A stretch of DNA of 40,506 nucleotides from a virus: IMG/VR virus record IMGVR_UViG_3300047678_000813, positions 1 through 40,506 of that record, one strand, 5' to 3'. The notes below the pieces were generated by a model. That model ran no database searches, was not told where the DNA came from, and saw nothing but the letters and a program-made list of their open reading frames with translations. The position numbers and the translations under genes are program-made. Below are positions 1 to 9,023 of this stretch, one piece after another; positions within the stretch are counted from its first letter, which is position 1, and each line of letters starts with the position of its first letter.

Positions 1-438
1 TCATGTCGGCGGCAGCGGTGGCGCACCTTTCCCAAACCGCTCCTGCGCCCACTGTTCAAACGCGGCGATCGCTCGCGTGCCCATGTGCCCTGCAATGCCC
101 ACCAGCGCAGCCGTCACCAGCTGCGGCGTGCCGCTCCAGGCGCACAGCCAAAACGCCAGCAGCCCGGCGAACGCACTCGTGGCCAGTTCGCCGATCAGCG
201 CCGTCAGGCTCCAGGCCCGCATCGCGCCGGCCTGGACCTTGCTGTACCAGCTCACCAGCCCGCCGAGCAGCGCAATGCCCAGCAGGTAGGCATATTGCCG
301 CAGCGGGATTTCCAGCGGGTCGCGGTCGGCGGCCACGGCCGGCGCCACGCTGTCCAGCAGCACAGCCACAGATGCCAGCCAGCCGCGCGCCCCGCGGCTG
401 ATTGCACGCGCGGCAGCAAGAACGTCGGTTTTTCGCAT
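1..438 (-). CDS. phage holin-like membrane protein
   Basis: The 145-residue product is a probable holin, the inner-membrane protein that times lysis and lets the endolysin reach the wall. After a basic N-terminus it has hydrophobic segments at about residues 55-75 (around QYAYLLGIALLGGL) and 85-135 in two stretches, then a charged tail rich in proline. Length and topology fit LydA-like holins of lambdoid prophages in Proteobacteria. The ATG at 438 was preferred to an upstream in-frame ATG at 474 because the latter would overlap the preceding gene. It is the last gene of the structural operon visible here; the endolysin and spanins would lie beyond the left edge. The assignment rests on topology and position, not on a diagnostic motif. 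Confidence 0.6.
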   Translation of the reverse strand: MRKTDVLAAARAISRGARGWLASVAVLLDSVAPAVAADRDPLEIPLRQYAYLLGIALLGGLVSWYSKVQAGAMRAWSLTALIGELATSAFAGLLAFWLCAWSGTPQLVTAALVGIAGHMGTRAIAAFEQWAQERFGKGAPPLPPT

Positions 439-445
439 GGGTTTC

Positions 446-772
446 TCAGTTAGGAATGAACTCAACCACCACATTCGCGGTGTAGAAGGTCAGGCTGGCC
501 GCACCGCTCACGCTGCCGTACAGGCCCGCCTTCACCAGCGACCCCGCCGTCACCGCAAACGTGGCCAGCACCGGGTACGAAGCACGCGCGTTGCCCAGCG
601 TTGTCGCACCCCCATAGGTGGTGGTGCCGCTCTGCTCGCAAAACGCCGATGCGTTGTGGCCAGCACCCCAGTCCGACCCCGATCCCTCGGCATTGAACGC
701 GCCCGACACCTTCACCGTGCCCGCCACATCTGGCACAAAGCTCAGCTCCACCACCCTGCCACTGCTCGCCAT
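446..772 (-). CDS. small phage structural protein, unknown function
   Basis: This 108-residue protein starts 4 nt after the J-like tip gene and ends 7 nt before the holin gene. It is rich in Gly, Ala, Ser and Thr, with alternating hydrophobic residues that suggest an all-beta fold, and has no signal peptide or membrane segment. I do not recognise the family. Its position directly after the tip protein is where lambdoid phages encode tip accessory or fibre-associated proteins, so a small virion protein at the distal tail is the most economical guess. Confidence 0.55.
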   Translation of the reverse strand: MASSGRVVELSFVPDVAGTVKVSGAFNAEGSGSDWGAGHNASAFCEQSGTTTYGGATTLGNARASYPVLATFAVTAGSLVKAGLYGSVSGAASLTFYTANVVVEFIPN

Positions 773-776
773 GTGC

Positions 777-3700
777 TTACCCCGTGGTGCTGTAGGTGAC
801 GGATGACGAAATCGACCCCGCCAGCAGCACCGTCACGCCAGGCGTGCCGGCCTTGCTTTTGCTGATGCTGTAGGGCCTGTCGATGTTGACGCCGCCATAT
901 GCGGCCCGCAGCACCGCGCTGCCCAGGTCGGCCGCCATGGCGCTGACCGTGTACACGCCCGTGGTGCTGTTGATGCTGATGGTGACGCTGCTGCTGCTGA
1001 CCACGCTGTACGTGGGCCCCGAGCCCGTCACGTCGGTGGCGCCGTTCCACACCTCGAAGGTGCCGCCGGCCGACGCAAAGCTGGCCACCGTGCCCGCGCT
1101 GTCGGCAGCCACGGCCACGCTCTGGTTCGTCAGCACGCCCTGCACCGCATTGCTGCCGTCGCGCAGCCGCACCACCGTCACCCGGTCGCTGTAGCCGCTC
1201 AGGCTCGCGCTCACCACCGCGTACTGCGCGGTGCTGAACTGCGCCACCGTCAGCGTGCGTGTGTTGCCGCTGCCGCCCATGGTGGGCGTGCCGATGCTGC
1301 TGCCGCTGGCGTCGTACAGCGCGGCCGCGAAGGTGGCCGTGCCCGACAGGTTGGCCAGCTGCGCCGTGAAGCTCACGGTCTGCGTGCTGGGGTTGGCCGT
1401 GCCGGCGGCGTTGTACGTGTAGGCCTGGGCCGTGCACAGCAGCGTCAGCAGCGGGGCGCTGGCCCCTGTCGCCCCGGTGGCCCCATCGCGCACCTTGGCC
1501 ACCGTCACCTGCGCCAGGTAGGTGGCCACCGCGTCGGTCACAGACGCCTGCACAGTGGCCGTGTCGGTGCTCAGCGTGGCGGGGTCGATGGTGCGCGTGT
1601 CGCCGCTGCCCGCCAGCGTCACCGTGCCGGCCACTACGCTCCAGCTCACGGTGCCCTGCAGCACGCCCTTGCGCAGCGCCGTGAGGGTGATGCTGGCCGG
1701 GCTGATGCTGCCCGTCAGCGGCACCTGGAAGGTCAGCGCGCTGGCCTTCAGATCCAGCCCCTTGCCGGCCTGGCCGGGCAGCAGCGCGGCCATGGCGCCG
1801 GTGACGGTGTAGGTGTGGGCCGACACGTCAGCCAGGCCCTGCTGCCCCCCGCCCACCAGGTTGAAACTGGTGCACTTGATATACACCGTCTGGCCCACGT
1901 AGCCCACGTCCAGCTCGCCGCTGTACACGATGCGGTCGTCCACCCGCACAAACGGGTCGCCGCTGGTGTGCGCGCCACTGTTGGTGTTGTAGGCGCCATG
2001 CACCAGGCCGCCCAGGGTGTAGGCGCCTGCACCGGTCAGCGTGGCGGTCTCGTACGCCAGGTATTCGGGGTTGCTGCCGCCCACGTAGCACAAGGTCGAA
2101 AGACGGGCCGCGTCGGCACTGCTGCCGCTGATGAGCTGCGCGCTGCCCAGGCCCGCCACGTTCAGCACGCTGGCGCCCCCGCCCACAGACGCGCTCAGGC
2201 TGCCGTACCGCGCGCCGCCGATGGCCGTGCCCACCTGGCGGTAGTTGCTGCCGTCCAGGCTCACCCACACCTGGCAGCCGCCCCAGTTGGCGCCGCTGCC
2301 GCGCACGGCAATGCCCAGTTCCAGGCCCGACAGCGACCGCGCCGCCGGCGCCTCAAACACCACGGGCGTATCCACGTCACCGGGGCTGGCGTTGTAGTCG
2401 CCCTGGTAGCCGTCGCCGCCCTGGTGCGGGTAGATGGCCGCGCTGCTCACACCGGCGGGGTATTCCTCGAAGGTGAACTTCAGGTCGCCCTCGGCGTTTT
2501 CGGCAATGTCCAGCACACGTGCGGCCTTGGCCACCAGCCCCAGGCCGGTGTCGGTCAGGGTGACTAGGTCCATGGGCTCCAGCAACGAAAAATGCCAGGG
2601 CAGCGTGGCCTCGTACTTGGTCACCACGAACAGGCTGCGCTGCAGCAGCAACTGCGCCACCTGGCGCGCCACGGCGCCGTCGCAGATCCACGGCGCGTCA
2701 AACACAGCCGCGCTGCGCAGGCCGAACTGCGCAATGTCGGCCTGGTCCTTGGCCTCGGCAATGGCCGGCGCGTACTGGTTGGCACGGTCCTTGTACTGCA
2801 CCCGAACGTGGTTGTACCGGTCGGCCGGGGCCTTGGCCGTGGCCTTCAGCGGTGGGGTGCCGGCCACCCAACAGTCGTCGTTCAGCGCATACACCGGCGT
2901 GGTGTTGGGCGTGTACGTCACGCCGTTGCCAGTGGCGCTGGTGTCGCTGTACGGCACCATGCGCAGGCGGCCGCCGCTCCACACGGCGGCGGTGTTGGTC
3001 AGCTTGCAGGCCTGGTCCACGATGTCGCTGGCCCGGGTCTGCTGCGTCATGGCCGGGCTTACCAGCAGTCCGCTGGCCACGCAGAACGCGCTCCACTGCG
3101 CCCAGTCGTCCAGCCGCCCGGGCGGGAAGGCCGCGCCCGCGCGGGCGTTGGACAGCACGTCGCGCAGCACCAGGCTGGGGTCCACGTCGGGCACCGTGCT
3201 GCCCAGGTGGTAGGCCATGGGCCCCACGATCTCGAAGTTGTGGTTCTGCATCTGCGCGCCGGTGCCCAGGCCGTAGCCCGTGGCCGCCACGCACGCAACG
3301 CCGCTGTACCCAATGCTCTGCGCCCCGTAGCTGGCCAGGCCGCTCCACGGGGCCTGCCCTATGTTGCCGGGCACCAGCGTCAGGCCCAGCTGCTGCAAGG
3401 CGGGCAGGGGCAGCGCGTCGGTCAGGTACTGGTAGGTCACGTACAGGCTCAGCCCGCGGTAGCGCGCGGCCGTGAAAACAAGCACGCCCGCGCTGACCGA
3501 GTAGTCGGTACCCAGGGCCAGCGTGTCCACCCCCTGCGCATCGCCCGCGCCGGTGGTGCAGCGCACGCCCACCATGCTGCGGAATGCCGCCGCGTGCGCC
3601 ACCGTGTAGGTGGTGCTGCCGCTGGTGGGCATGGTGTAGGTTTCGGTCACCGTGGCCACCAGGCCGCCGGTGATGCCGCCGCTGAAGAAGGCGTCGCCCT

Positions 3701-3968
3701 TCCAGATGTTGTTGATGCCGGTGATCGGCCCTTCGCACAGGCCCATCACCAGGTCGGCGGTGTAGTTGTAGCTCTGCGTCTCGACCCCGCCGCCCTTGCC
3801 GCTGCTCTGCGTCACCGTGTTGGCCCTGAAACCGCCGTACCACAGCAGGTTGCCCGCCACGCGGCACACGCCGTAGGCCAGCGAAAGCGTTACCCCGTAG
3901 GCGCTGCTTTGCAGCGTCAGCGCCTCAAGCCGGGTGCCGCTGGTGTTGATGGTGCTGCTGCCGCCCAT
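777..3968 (-). CDS. tail tip / host specificity protein (J-like)
   Basis: The 1063-residue protein is the distal tail hub, equivalent to lambda gpJ, which contacts the host receptor. The first ~550 residues resemble the phage-tail_3/hub part of J-like proteins (Gly-rich start, a segment on surface-exposed repeats, then LEPMDLVTLTDTGLG typical of the hub). The C-terminal ~400 residues are Ser/Thr/Gly-rich beta modules separated by VRDG-type linkers, including one short collagen-like GATGATGA segment near residue 830; these look like Ig-like or fibre-attachment modules. It follows the NlpC/P60 gene by 3 nt, exactly the order J takes in tail operons of this type. The end is abrupt compared with long J proteins, which may reflect that the receptor-binding role was moved to the beta-helix spike upstream. 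Confidence 0.85.
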   Translation of the reverse strand: MGGSSTINTSGTRLEALTLQSSAYGVTLSLAYGVCRVAGNLLWYGGFRANTVTQSSGKGGGVETQSYNYTADLVMGLCEGPITGINNIWKGDAFFSGGITGGLVATVTETYTMPTSGSTTYTVAHAAAFRSMVGVRCTTGAGDAQGVDTLALGTDYSVSAGVLVFTAARYRGLSLYVTYQYLTDALPLPALQQLGLTLVPGNIGQAPWSGLASYGAQSIGYSGVACVAATGYGLGTGAQMQNHNFEIVGPMAYHLGSTVPDVDPSLVLRDVLSNARAGAAFPPGRLDDWAQWSAFCVASGLLVSPAMTQQTRASDIVDQACKLTNTAAVWSGGRLRMVPYSDTSATGNGVTYTPNTTPVYALNDDCWVAGTPPLKATAKAPADRYNHVRVQYKDRANQYAPAIAEAKDQADIAQFGLRSAAVFDAPWICDGAVARQVAQLLLQRSLFVVTKYEATLPWHFSLLEPMDLVTLTDTGLGLVAKAARVLDIAENAEGDLKFTFEEYPAGVSSAAIYPHQGGDGYQGDYNASPGDVDTPVVFEAPAARSLSGLELGIAVRGSGANWGGCQVWVSLDGSNYRQVGTAIGGARYGSLSASVGGGASVLNVAGLGSAQLISGSSADAARLSTLCYVGGSNPEYLAYETATLTGAGAYTLGGLVHGAYNTNSGAHTSGDPFVRVDDRIVYSGELDVGYVGQTVYIKCTSFNLVGGGQQGLADVSAHTYTVTGAMAALLPGQAGKGLDLKASALTFQVPLTGSISPASITLTALRKGVLQGTVSWSVVAGTVTLAGSGDTRTIDPATLSTDTATVQASVTDAVATYLAQVTVAKVRDGATGATGASAPLLTLLCTAQAYTYNAAGTANPSTQTVSFTAQLANLSGTATFAAALYDASGSSIGTPTMGGSGNTRTLTVAQFSTAQYAVVSASLSGYSDRVTVVRLRDGSNAVQGVLTNQSVAVAADSAGTVASFASAGGTFEVWNGATDVTGSGPTYSVVSSSSVTISINSTTGVYTVSAMAADLGSAVLRAAYGGVNIDRPYSISKSKAGTPGVTVLLAGSISSSVTYSTTG

Positions 3969-3971
3969 GCC

Positions 3972-4406
3972 CTACCCCGCCTGCCCGAACACGGTATAGA
4001 AGCGGCACGCGCGGCCTTGCAGCGGGGCTTCGGTGGGCCGCACCAGCACCACGCCACGGCCGATCAGCGCGTGCACCATTTGTAGGTCGGGCGCCACCAC
4101 GATGGCGCCGTGGCTGTACGTGCGGCCAAAGCGAAACACCGCCACGTCGCCCACGGCGGGCGACTCGGTCTCGCGCGCGCCGCAGCTCTCGATCCAGCCG
4201 ATGAACAGCTCCTCGCGCCGGTGCTCGTGCCAGTCCACCGGGTAGAACCCTGGCTCGGGCCGATCAATAAGTCCGCAACGCTCGAACACTTCGGCCAGCA
4301 GCATGGCGCAGTCCACGCCCACGCCCTTCACGCGGCCGTGGTGGTGGTAGGGCGTGCCCAGCCAGCTGCGGGCCTCCAGGGCCAGTTGTTCGCGGTCGCT
4401 GGTCAT
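3972..4406 (-). CDS. NlpC/P60 tail peptidase
   Basis: The 144-residue protein is a cysteine peptidase of the NlpC/P60 superfamily carried in the tail tip, which cuts peptidoglycan peptides during DNA entry. The catalytic cysteine lies in GVDCAMLL at about residue 37 and the catalytic histidine in TYSHGAIVV at about residue 100, in the order expected for the fold. The start at 4406 overlaps the stop of the DUF2163 gene by ATGA, which decides the start against longer upstream reading. The order DUF2460, DUF2163, NlpC/P60, tip protein is shared with gene transfer agents and many Proteobacterial siphoviruses. Confidence 0.85.
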   Translation of the reverse strand: MTSDREQLALEARSWLGTPYHHHGRVKGVGVDCAMLLAEVFERCGLIDRPEPGFYPVDWHEHRREELFIGWIESCGARETESPAVGDVAVFRFGRTYSHGAIVVAPDLQMVHALIGRGVVLVRPTEAPLQGRACRFYTVFGQAG

Positions 4407-5284
4407 GCCACGGTCTCTGGCACAGGTATGTACGGCATGCCGCGGAAGTGCACCAGGTTGCTGAACTTGCTGGTGCACGTGGGCTGCGTCTTGTCGCACC
4501 CGGGGTACACCGCAAAGGCGTCGCCCACGGCCACCGCAAAGGGCCAGGGCTGCACCACGGTCATGCCGCACAGCGTGCCGTAGTAGTAGGCCTTGACGGT
4601 GCGGCTGATGCCCGCGTTCAGCCCCGTAGTGAAGGTCACCACGCCCAGGTCGAAGAAGTGGTTGGCCTGGCTCATGACGGTGCCGAACAGCGTGCCCGTG
4701 GCGTCCAGCGCAGTGGCCGCCGTGCCGGTGACGGTGTTGCTGGCCTGGCTCAGGCCGCAAGCGCTGTCGAACAGGGTATTCAGGCACCCGGCCTGATAGA
4801 CGTTGCGGGGCACCATGACGTCCAGCAGCTCCAGGTCGCTGTTCACGGTGATTTCGGCGCCGTAGCGGTCGCATACCGTGTCGGCCACGCGGCCCTCAAA
4901 CCACAACAGCGCACCCACGGGGCCGGCGTCGGCCACGCCCCAGAAGGCCTTGTCCACCTGCATGCGCGCGCCATACAGCCCGCCCCGCTGTATGAAGGGG
5001 ATGAGCGCGTTGCCACTGATGGTGGTGCCCACGTTGTCGGTGACGGTGACTGTCATGCTGTTGGTCTGCACGCCGGTGGCGAACTTCACCGCCGTGCGCT
5101 TCAGCCCCGGGCCCAGCGTCCAGGTGTTGCCACCGCCGGACAGGGCCACGTCGCACCCGCTCCAGCGGTACACGGTGCCGGCGGCCAGCGTCAACGTGAA
5201 CAGGTCGGCCTTGGTGAGGGGGGCGCCGCTGTTCAGCAGCGCGGCCAGGGCGCCGGTGCTGGTCTCCCACAGCGCTGTTCTCAT
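4403..5284 (-). CDS. DUF2163 family baseplate/tail protein
   Basis: This 293-residue protein matches the DUF2163 / phage BR0599 family, a baseplate hub component next to the NlpC/P60 peptidase. Typical features are the N-terminal TALWETSTGALAALL segment, the central beta-rich part and the Cys-rich C-terminus (GCDKTQPTCTSKF followed by NLVHFRGMPYIP), which is characteristic of the family; the cysteines may bind metal, as in the gene transfer agent homologue. It overlaps both neighbours by ATGA, at 5281-5284 and 4403-4406. Confidence 0.85.
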   Translation of the reverse strand: MRTALWETSTGALAALLNSGAPLTKADLFTLTLAAGTVYRWSGCDVALSGGGNTWTLGPGLKRTAVKFATGVQTNSMTVTVTDNVGTTISGNALIPFIQRGGLYGARMQVDKAFWGVADAGPVGALLWFEGRVADTVCDRYGAEITVNSDLELLDVMVPRNVYQAGCLNTLFDSACGLSQASNTVTGTAATALDATGTLFGTVMSQANHFFDLGVVTFTTGLNAGISRTVKAYYYGTLCGMTVVQPWPFAVAVGDAFAVYPGCDKTQPTCTSKFSNLVHFRGMPYIPVPETVA

Positions 5285-6396
5285 GCCAGCACGCTCAGCA
5301 GCTCCACCTTCTTGGCTTCCCACAGGTCGCGCATGAACTTGGTGGTGTCCAGCTGGTCGCCCTCGAAGCGGCAGCGGCGGTAGAAGGCGCCCGTCCAGGT
5401 CATGGCCGCGCCGTCGGGCGGCGGCACGTTGAAGGTGACCACGCCATTGGCGGCAATGCTGGCCGTGTAGTTGCTGAAGGCCGTTGCCGCGCTGCCGGGC
5501 TGAAACTGCACCGCGTCCACGTCGAGCGTGGCCAGGCCGGGCCCGCCAGTGAGCGTGTGCATCATCAGGTACACGTGGGCACTGGCGGCGCCAGTGGGAG
5601 CGGTGGCGGTGTAGCTGTAGCGCGTGAGCGTGCCCAGCGAAGAAATGCTCACGTCCGACGACGTGCTGATGTACCCGCCCGACCCGTTCAGCCAGTTGAT
5701 CCACAGCGCCCCGTGCGGCGCGCCGGTGGCCGTGCCGAACGACGCCGACAGCGTGTAGGGCACCCCGGCCACCACAGGCGCGGCGCGATAGACGCCCACG
5801 ATGTCCCCCAACGTGGTGCCCAGGTTGGACGCCTGCAGGCGCTGCTTGTACGTGCCGTCCACCGCGCCCGAGCCGATGCGGGTGTAGGTGACCTTGCCGG
5901 TGGTGCCGGCGGAATAGGTGCTCCACCCATCGGCCAGGCCGTCGGCGTTGGTGTCGGCCTCGAAGCTGGCATAGGGCGCCAGCAGGTTGACCACGGGCAC
6001 CCCGGCCACCTTCAGCAAGGGCGTGCCGTTGAAGTCTCGCAGGGCCTCATAAAAGCCGCCAAAGGCCCGCCCCAGCTGAAAGGTGGTGAGCGCGCCAGTC
6101 TGCACGCCGAACAGTTCATCGGCCACGGCGCAGTCGTCGGGGTCGGTGAACAGAAAACTGTCGAACGGCCCGCCGCGCAGGTTGTAAAAGCCCACCAGAG
6201 TTTGCAGCTCAGCCAGCGCCGCGCGCGAGCGCAGAAACTCGTACGCCAGGCTGTACTGGTACAGCGGCACCGTGGCGTCGCGCGCGCGGTACTCGCGCCG
6301 GCTGGGCGTGGTGCGCACCTGCACCGGCGGGGCCAGCACGTTGCGCTGCACGCCGAACATCAGGCCCGGCAGCGTGGGGTACACGGCGTTGCTCAT
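5281..6396 (-). CDS. DUF2460 tail protein with inserted carbohydrate-binding-like domain
   Basis: The 371-residue protein has the DUF2460 distal-tail signature at both ends: the N-terminal ~125 residues (YQYSLAYEFLRSRAALAEL, FYNLRGGPFDSFLFTDPDD) and the C-terminal ~65 residues (FYRRCRFEGDQLD and WEAKKVELLSVLA). DUF2460 proteins are usually a little over 200 residues. Here about 170 residues are inserted between the halves, beginning near LLAPYASFEADTNADGLADG and reading like a jelly-roll carbohydrate-binding module (CBM_4_9-like). The insertion would sit on the surface of the distal tail ring and could bind host polysaccharide. The ATG at 6396 overlaps the tape measure stop by ATGA. Confidence 0.82.
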   Translation of the reverse strand: MSNAVYPTLPGLMFGVQRNVLAPPVQVRTTPSRREYRARDATVPLYQYSLAYEFLRSRAALAELQTLVGFYNLRGGPFDSFLFTDPDDCAVADELFGVQTGALTTFQLGRAFGGFYEALRDFNGTPLLKVAGVPVVNLLAPYASFEADTNADGLADGWSTYSAGTTGKVTYTRIGSGAVDGTYKQRLQASNLGTTLGDIVGVYRAAPVVAGVPYTLSASFGTATGAPHGALWINWLNGSGGYISTSSDVSISSLGTLTRYSYTATAPTGAASAHVYLMMHTLTGGPGLATLDVDAVQFQPGSAATAFSNYTASIAANGVVTFNVPPPDGAAMTWTGAFYRRCRFEGDQLDTTKFMRDLWEAKKVELLSVLA

Positions 6397-9023
6397 CGCG
6401 TGGGGTTCCACACGTTGTTGCGCTGCGCGTGCGTCAAGGCCTGCACCAGCTCTTTCTGGTTGGCCATGAAGAAGCCGCCGGGCATGGGCACGCCGTTCAG
6501 CGTCACGCCACCGCCGCCGCCAGCACCAGGTGCAGACGTCTGCGATTCGGCCATCAGGCGGATGACATCGGCGTGCTTGGCCGGCAGCACCATTTCGCGT
6601 TCGTGCAGCTGCGTCATGGGGTTCAGGCCGGCCGGGATGTCATAGCCGGCATAGGCGCTGGGCACGCTGCTCTTGGCGCTGTTCACCGCGCCCATGACAG
6701 CGGCCAGTGCGCCGATGGCCAGAATCCAGCCCACGTAGGGGATGGATGCCGCGCTGGCCGCGGCGCCGGCACCGGCTTCCACCGCCTTGGTGCCGATGCC
6801 GGCCAGGGCTAGGGCCTTTTCCACGGCCCAGGCGGCCACCTTCTTGGCGAGCTGCTTGGAGATTTCGCTGATGACGGTGCTGGTAATGCTTTGCCACACC
6901 GTTTTCATGGCTTGGCCCAACGTCATGGTTCGATTAATCATGCCGTTGATGGCGCCGCCAAGTGCTTGTTCGGCTGCCTTGTAGACGTTGACAACCGGAT
7001 CGAGTTGGGTTTGCGACAGGTCGCCCTTGATCTTGTTCAAGCGTAGCTGATGGCCCTGCTCCAGTGCCTCCTTCTCAGCTTGCGTCTGCGCGAGCTTTAC
7101 CGGGTCTTCGTCGCTGCCCGCCAGCAGCGCCAAGCGGTCTTGCAGCGCGGCGTAGGCGATCTGGTAGCGCCTCTCTTCAAACTGCTGCTCTTGCGCAAGT
7201 ACCTGTTCGTGGCTGACCAGCCCGAGCGCCTCGGCCTGCTGCAGGGTCTGCTCTTCCAGCGCAATGCCAGACAGCAGCGCCTGGCGCCTGGCGTCGGCCT
7301 GGGCTTGCGCCACCTGCTGCGCCTGCTGCGCGGCTTCGCGTCGCAGGGCAGCGATGCGCTTTTCGGCCTCGGCGTATTCGGTGGTGCCCTTGGCGTACAT
7401 GGCCTGCACCTGCAGCTCGATGCGCAGTTTTTCGCCGAAGTTGTTCTTGTAGGCCTCCTCTTCGGCATGCAGCGTCTTCACGCGCACGTCGAAGGTGTTC
7501 TTGATGTCGGCCATTTCCAGCTCGGCGGCCTTGCGTGTCAGGGCCGACTTTTCCGCTTCGCTGAGGCCGCTCAAACCCATGAGTTGTCCCCAATAGGCCC
7601 GCTCGTCCGCCAGGCTCATCTGGCGAAACTTGCCTTCGAGCAGACCTTGCCGTTCGATGGCCGCTTTGCGTTCGGACAATTCGGCTTGCCAGCCGGCCAT
7701 GCGCGACTCGCCCGGCTTTTCATCAGGCTTGAACTGGTACTTCGGGCCCTTGCTCAGGTCGGGCCCCTTGGCGGCGGCCGGCTCGGCCTTGCCACCGCGC
7801 AGGGCGATCTCGTTCATCTGCGCCGCGCCCTCGCCGGCAATGCGCTTCATGTTTTCCCAGTGCTCGGCCTGGGTTTCTTCAATGATCTTGGTGCCGTTGG
7901 CCCAGGCCCGTTTGGCGCCCTCGAAGTCCAGCGCCAGGGCCTTTTGCGTGACATCGGCAAACCGCAGCACGTTCTGCACGCTGCCTTCCACCATGTACTT
8001 GATGAACTCCAGCCCCAGTTGCGTGGCGGTGCGCAGGCCCACGAAGGCCATTTCCACCACCTTCAGCGCGTTGCCGAAAAGCTCCATGCCGCCCACGGCG
8101 TCCACGCCCATCGCGCTGGTCACCACGGCCCCCATGCTTTTGAAGCCGCCCAGCACCAGGCCCACAAATTCGGTCACCACGCCAAACACGCCCTGCGTGA
8201 TGCGGCCCACGGTTTCCATGGTTTCGCCAAAGGCCTGGGCCACCGGGCCCGCGTGCTTGGACAGCACCGCGCCCAGCTGCACAAACACGGGCAGCAGGGC
8301 GCTGCCCACGTGGTGCTCCAGGCTGTTGGCCACCAGGCCCAGGTCGCGCATCTGCAGGGTGTACTGCTTGGACATGGCCACGCCTTCCGGGCCCACGATC
8401 AGGCCCAGCTCGCGGGCGCGCGCTTCAGACGCCTGCATCTGCTCGCTGGTGAGCTTGAGGATGCTGCGCACCTCGGCCCAGCCCTTGCCGTACACCTGCT
8501 GGCCGGCAATGTTCTGCTCGATGGGGTTCGTTATTTCGGCCAGCTTCTGGTTCACCTCGCCCATGAGCTCGGTCACGGGCCGGTAGGCGCCGCTGGCGTC
8601 TCGCACCTTCACGCCCAGCACGTCAAAGGCGGCGCTGTTGCTCTGCACCTGCTTGCTGAGCTTCTGGCTGGCGCCCAGGTACGTGTCGCTGTCGATGCCC
8701 AGGCGCGTGAGCGCCACGTTCAGCACGCTGGCCTTTTCGCTGGTGGTGCCCAGCTGCACGGCCATCTTGCCGGCGGTGCTGTTCCATTCGTTGGCGTCGG
8801 TGATGAACTTCTTCAACGCGCCGCCGCCGGCCAGCACCAGGGTCATCTTGGTGAACAGGTCCAGCACCTTGCTGGTGGCTTCGCCGATCTTCTTGAACTG
8901 CGCATTGATGGCGTCGCTGGCGCCGGCGGCTGATGCCACCGCCTTGGCCATGCCCTGCTCGAACTTGCCGGGGTCGGCGGTGATGTCGGTGTTGAAGGTG
9001 CTGCCGTCAGAGCTGCTGGACAT
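6393..9023 (-). CDS. tail length tape measure protein
   Basis: The 876-residue protein is the tape measure that sets tail length and is ejected with the genome. The N-terminal ~100 residues are the conserved head (FNTDITADPGKFEQGMAKA). Long helical, Glu/Gln/Ala-rich stretches between about residues 430 and 640 predict coiled coil, and a hydrophobic stretch near 760-800 (ASIPYVGWILAIGALAAVMG) is the membrane-active part. It starts 13 nt before the GT fusion stop and follows the chaperone genes, the usual order in siphophages. At 876 codons the tail would be roughly lambda-length using the usual rule of thumb, which is an estimate only. Confidence 0.9.
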   Translation of the reverse strand: MSSSSDGSTFNTDITADPGKFEQGMAKAVASAAGASDAINAQFKKIGEATSKVLDLFTKMTLVLAGGGALKKFITDANEWNSTAGKMAVQLGTTSEKASVLNVALTRLGIDSDTYLGASQKLSKQVQSNSAAFDVLGVKVRDASGAYRPVTELMGEVNQKLAEITNPIEQNIAGQQVYGKGWAEVRSILKLTSEQMQASEARARELGLIVGPEGVAMSKQYTLQMRDLGLVANSLEHHVGSALLPVFVQLGAVLSKHAGPVAQAFGETMETVGRITQGVFGVVTEFVGLVLGGFKSMGAVVTSAMGVDAVGGMELFGNALKVVEMAFVGLRTATQLGLEFIKYMVEGSVQNVLRFADVTQKALALDFEGAKRAWANGTKIIEETQAEHWENMKRIAGEGAAQMNEIALRGGKAEPAAAKGPDLSKGPKYQFKPDEKPGESRMAGWQAELSERKAAIERQGLLEGKFRQMSLADERAYWGQLMGLSGLSEAEKSALTRKAAELEMADIKNTFDVRVKTLHAEEEAYKNNFGEKLRIELQVQAMYAKGTTEYAEAEKRIAALRREAAQQAQQVAQAQADARRQALLSGIALEEQTLQQAEALGLVSHEQVLAQEQQFEERRYQIAYAALQDRLALLAGSDEDPVKLAQTQAEKEALEQGHQLRLNKIKGDLSQTQLDPVVNVYKAAEQALGGAINGMINRTMTLGQAMKTVWQSITSTVISEISKQLAKKVAAWAVEKALALAGIGTKAVEAGAGAAASAASIPYVGWILAIGALAAVMGAVNSAKSSVPSAYAGYDIPAGLNPMTQLHEREMVLPAKHADVIRLMAESQTSAPGAGGGGGVTLNGVPMPGGFFMANQKELVQALTHAQRNNVWNPTR

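Noticed and set aside
2592-4085. 497-codon plus-strand frame opposite the J-like gene
   Set aside because: His/Gly/Arg-rich composition typical of the reverse strand of a GC-rich gene; no start signal.
7050-8933. 627-codon plus-strand frame opposite the tape measure gene
   Set aside because: Leu/His-rich antisense shadow of a Gln/Lys/Ala-rich coiled-coil gene.
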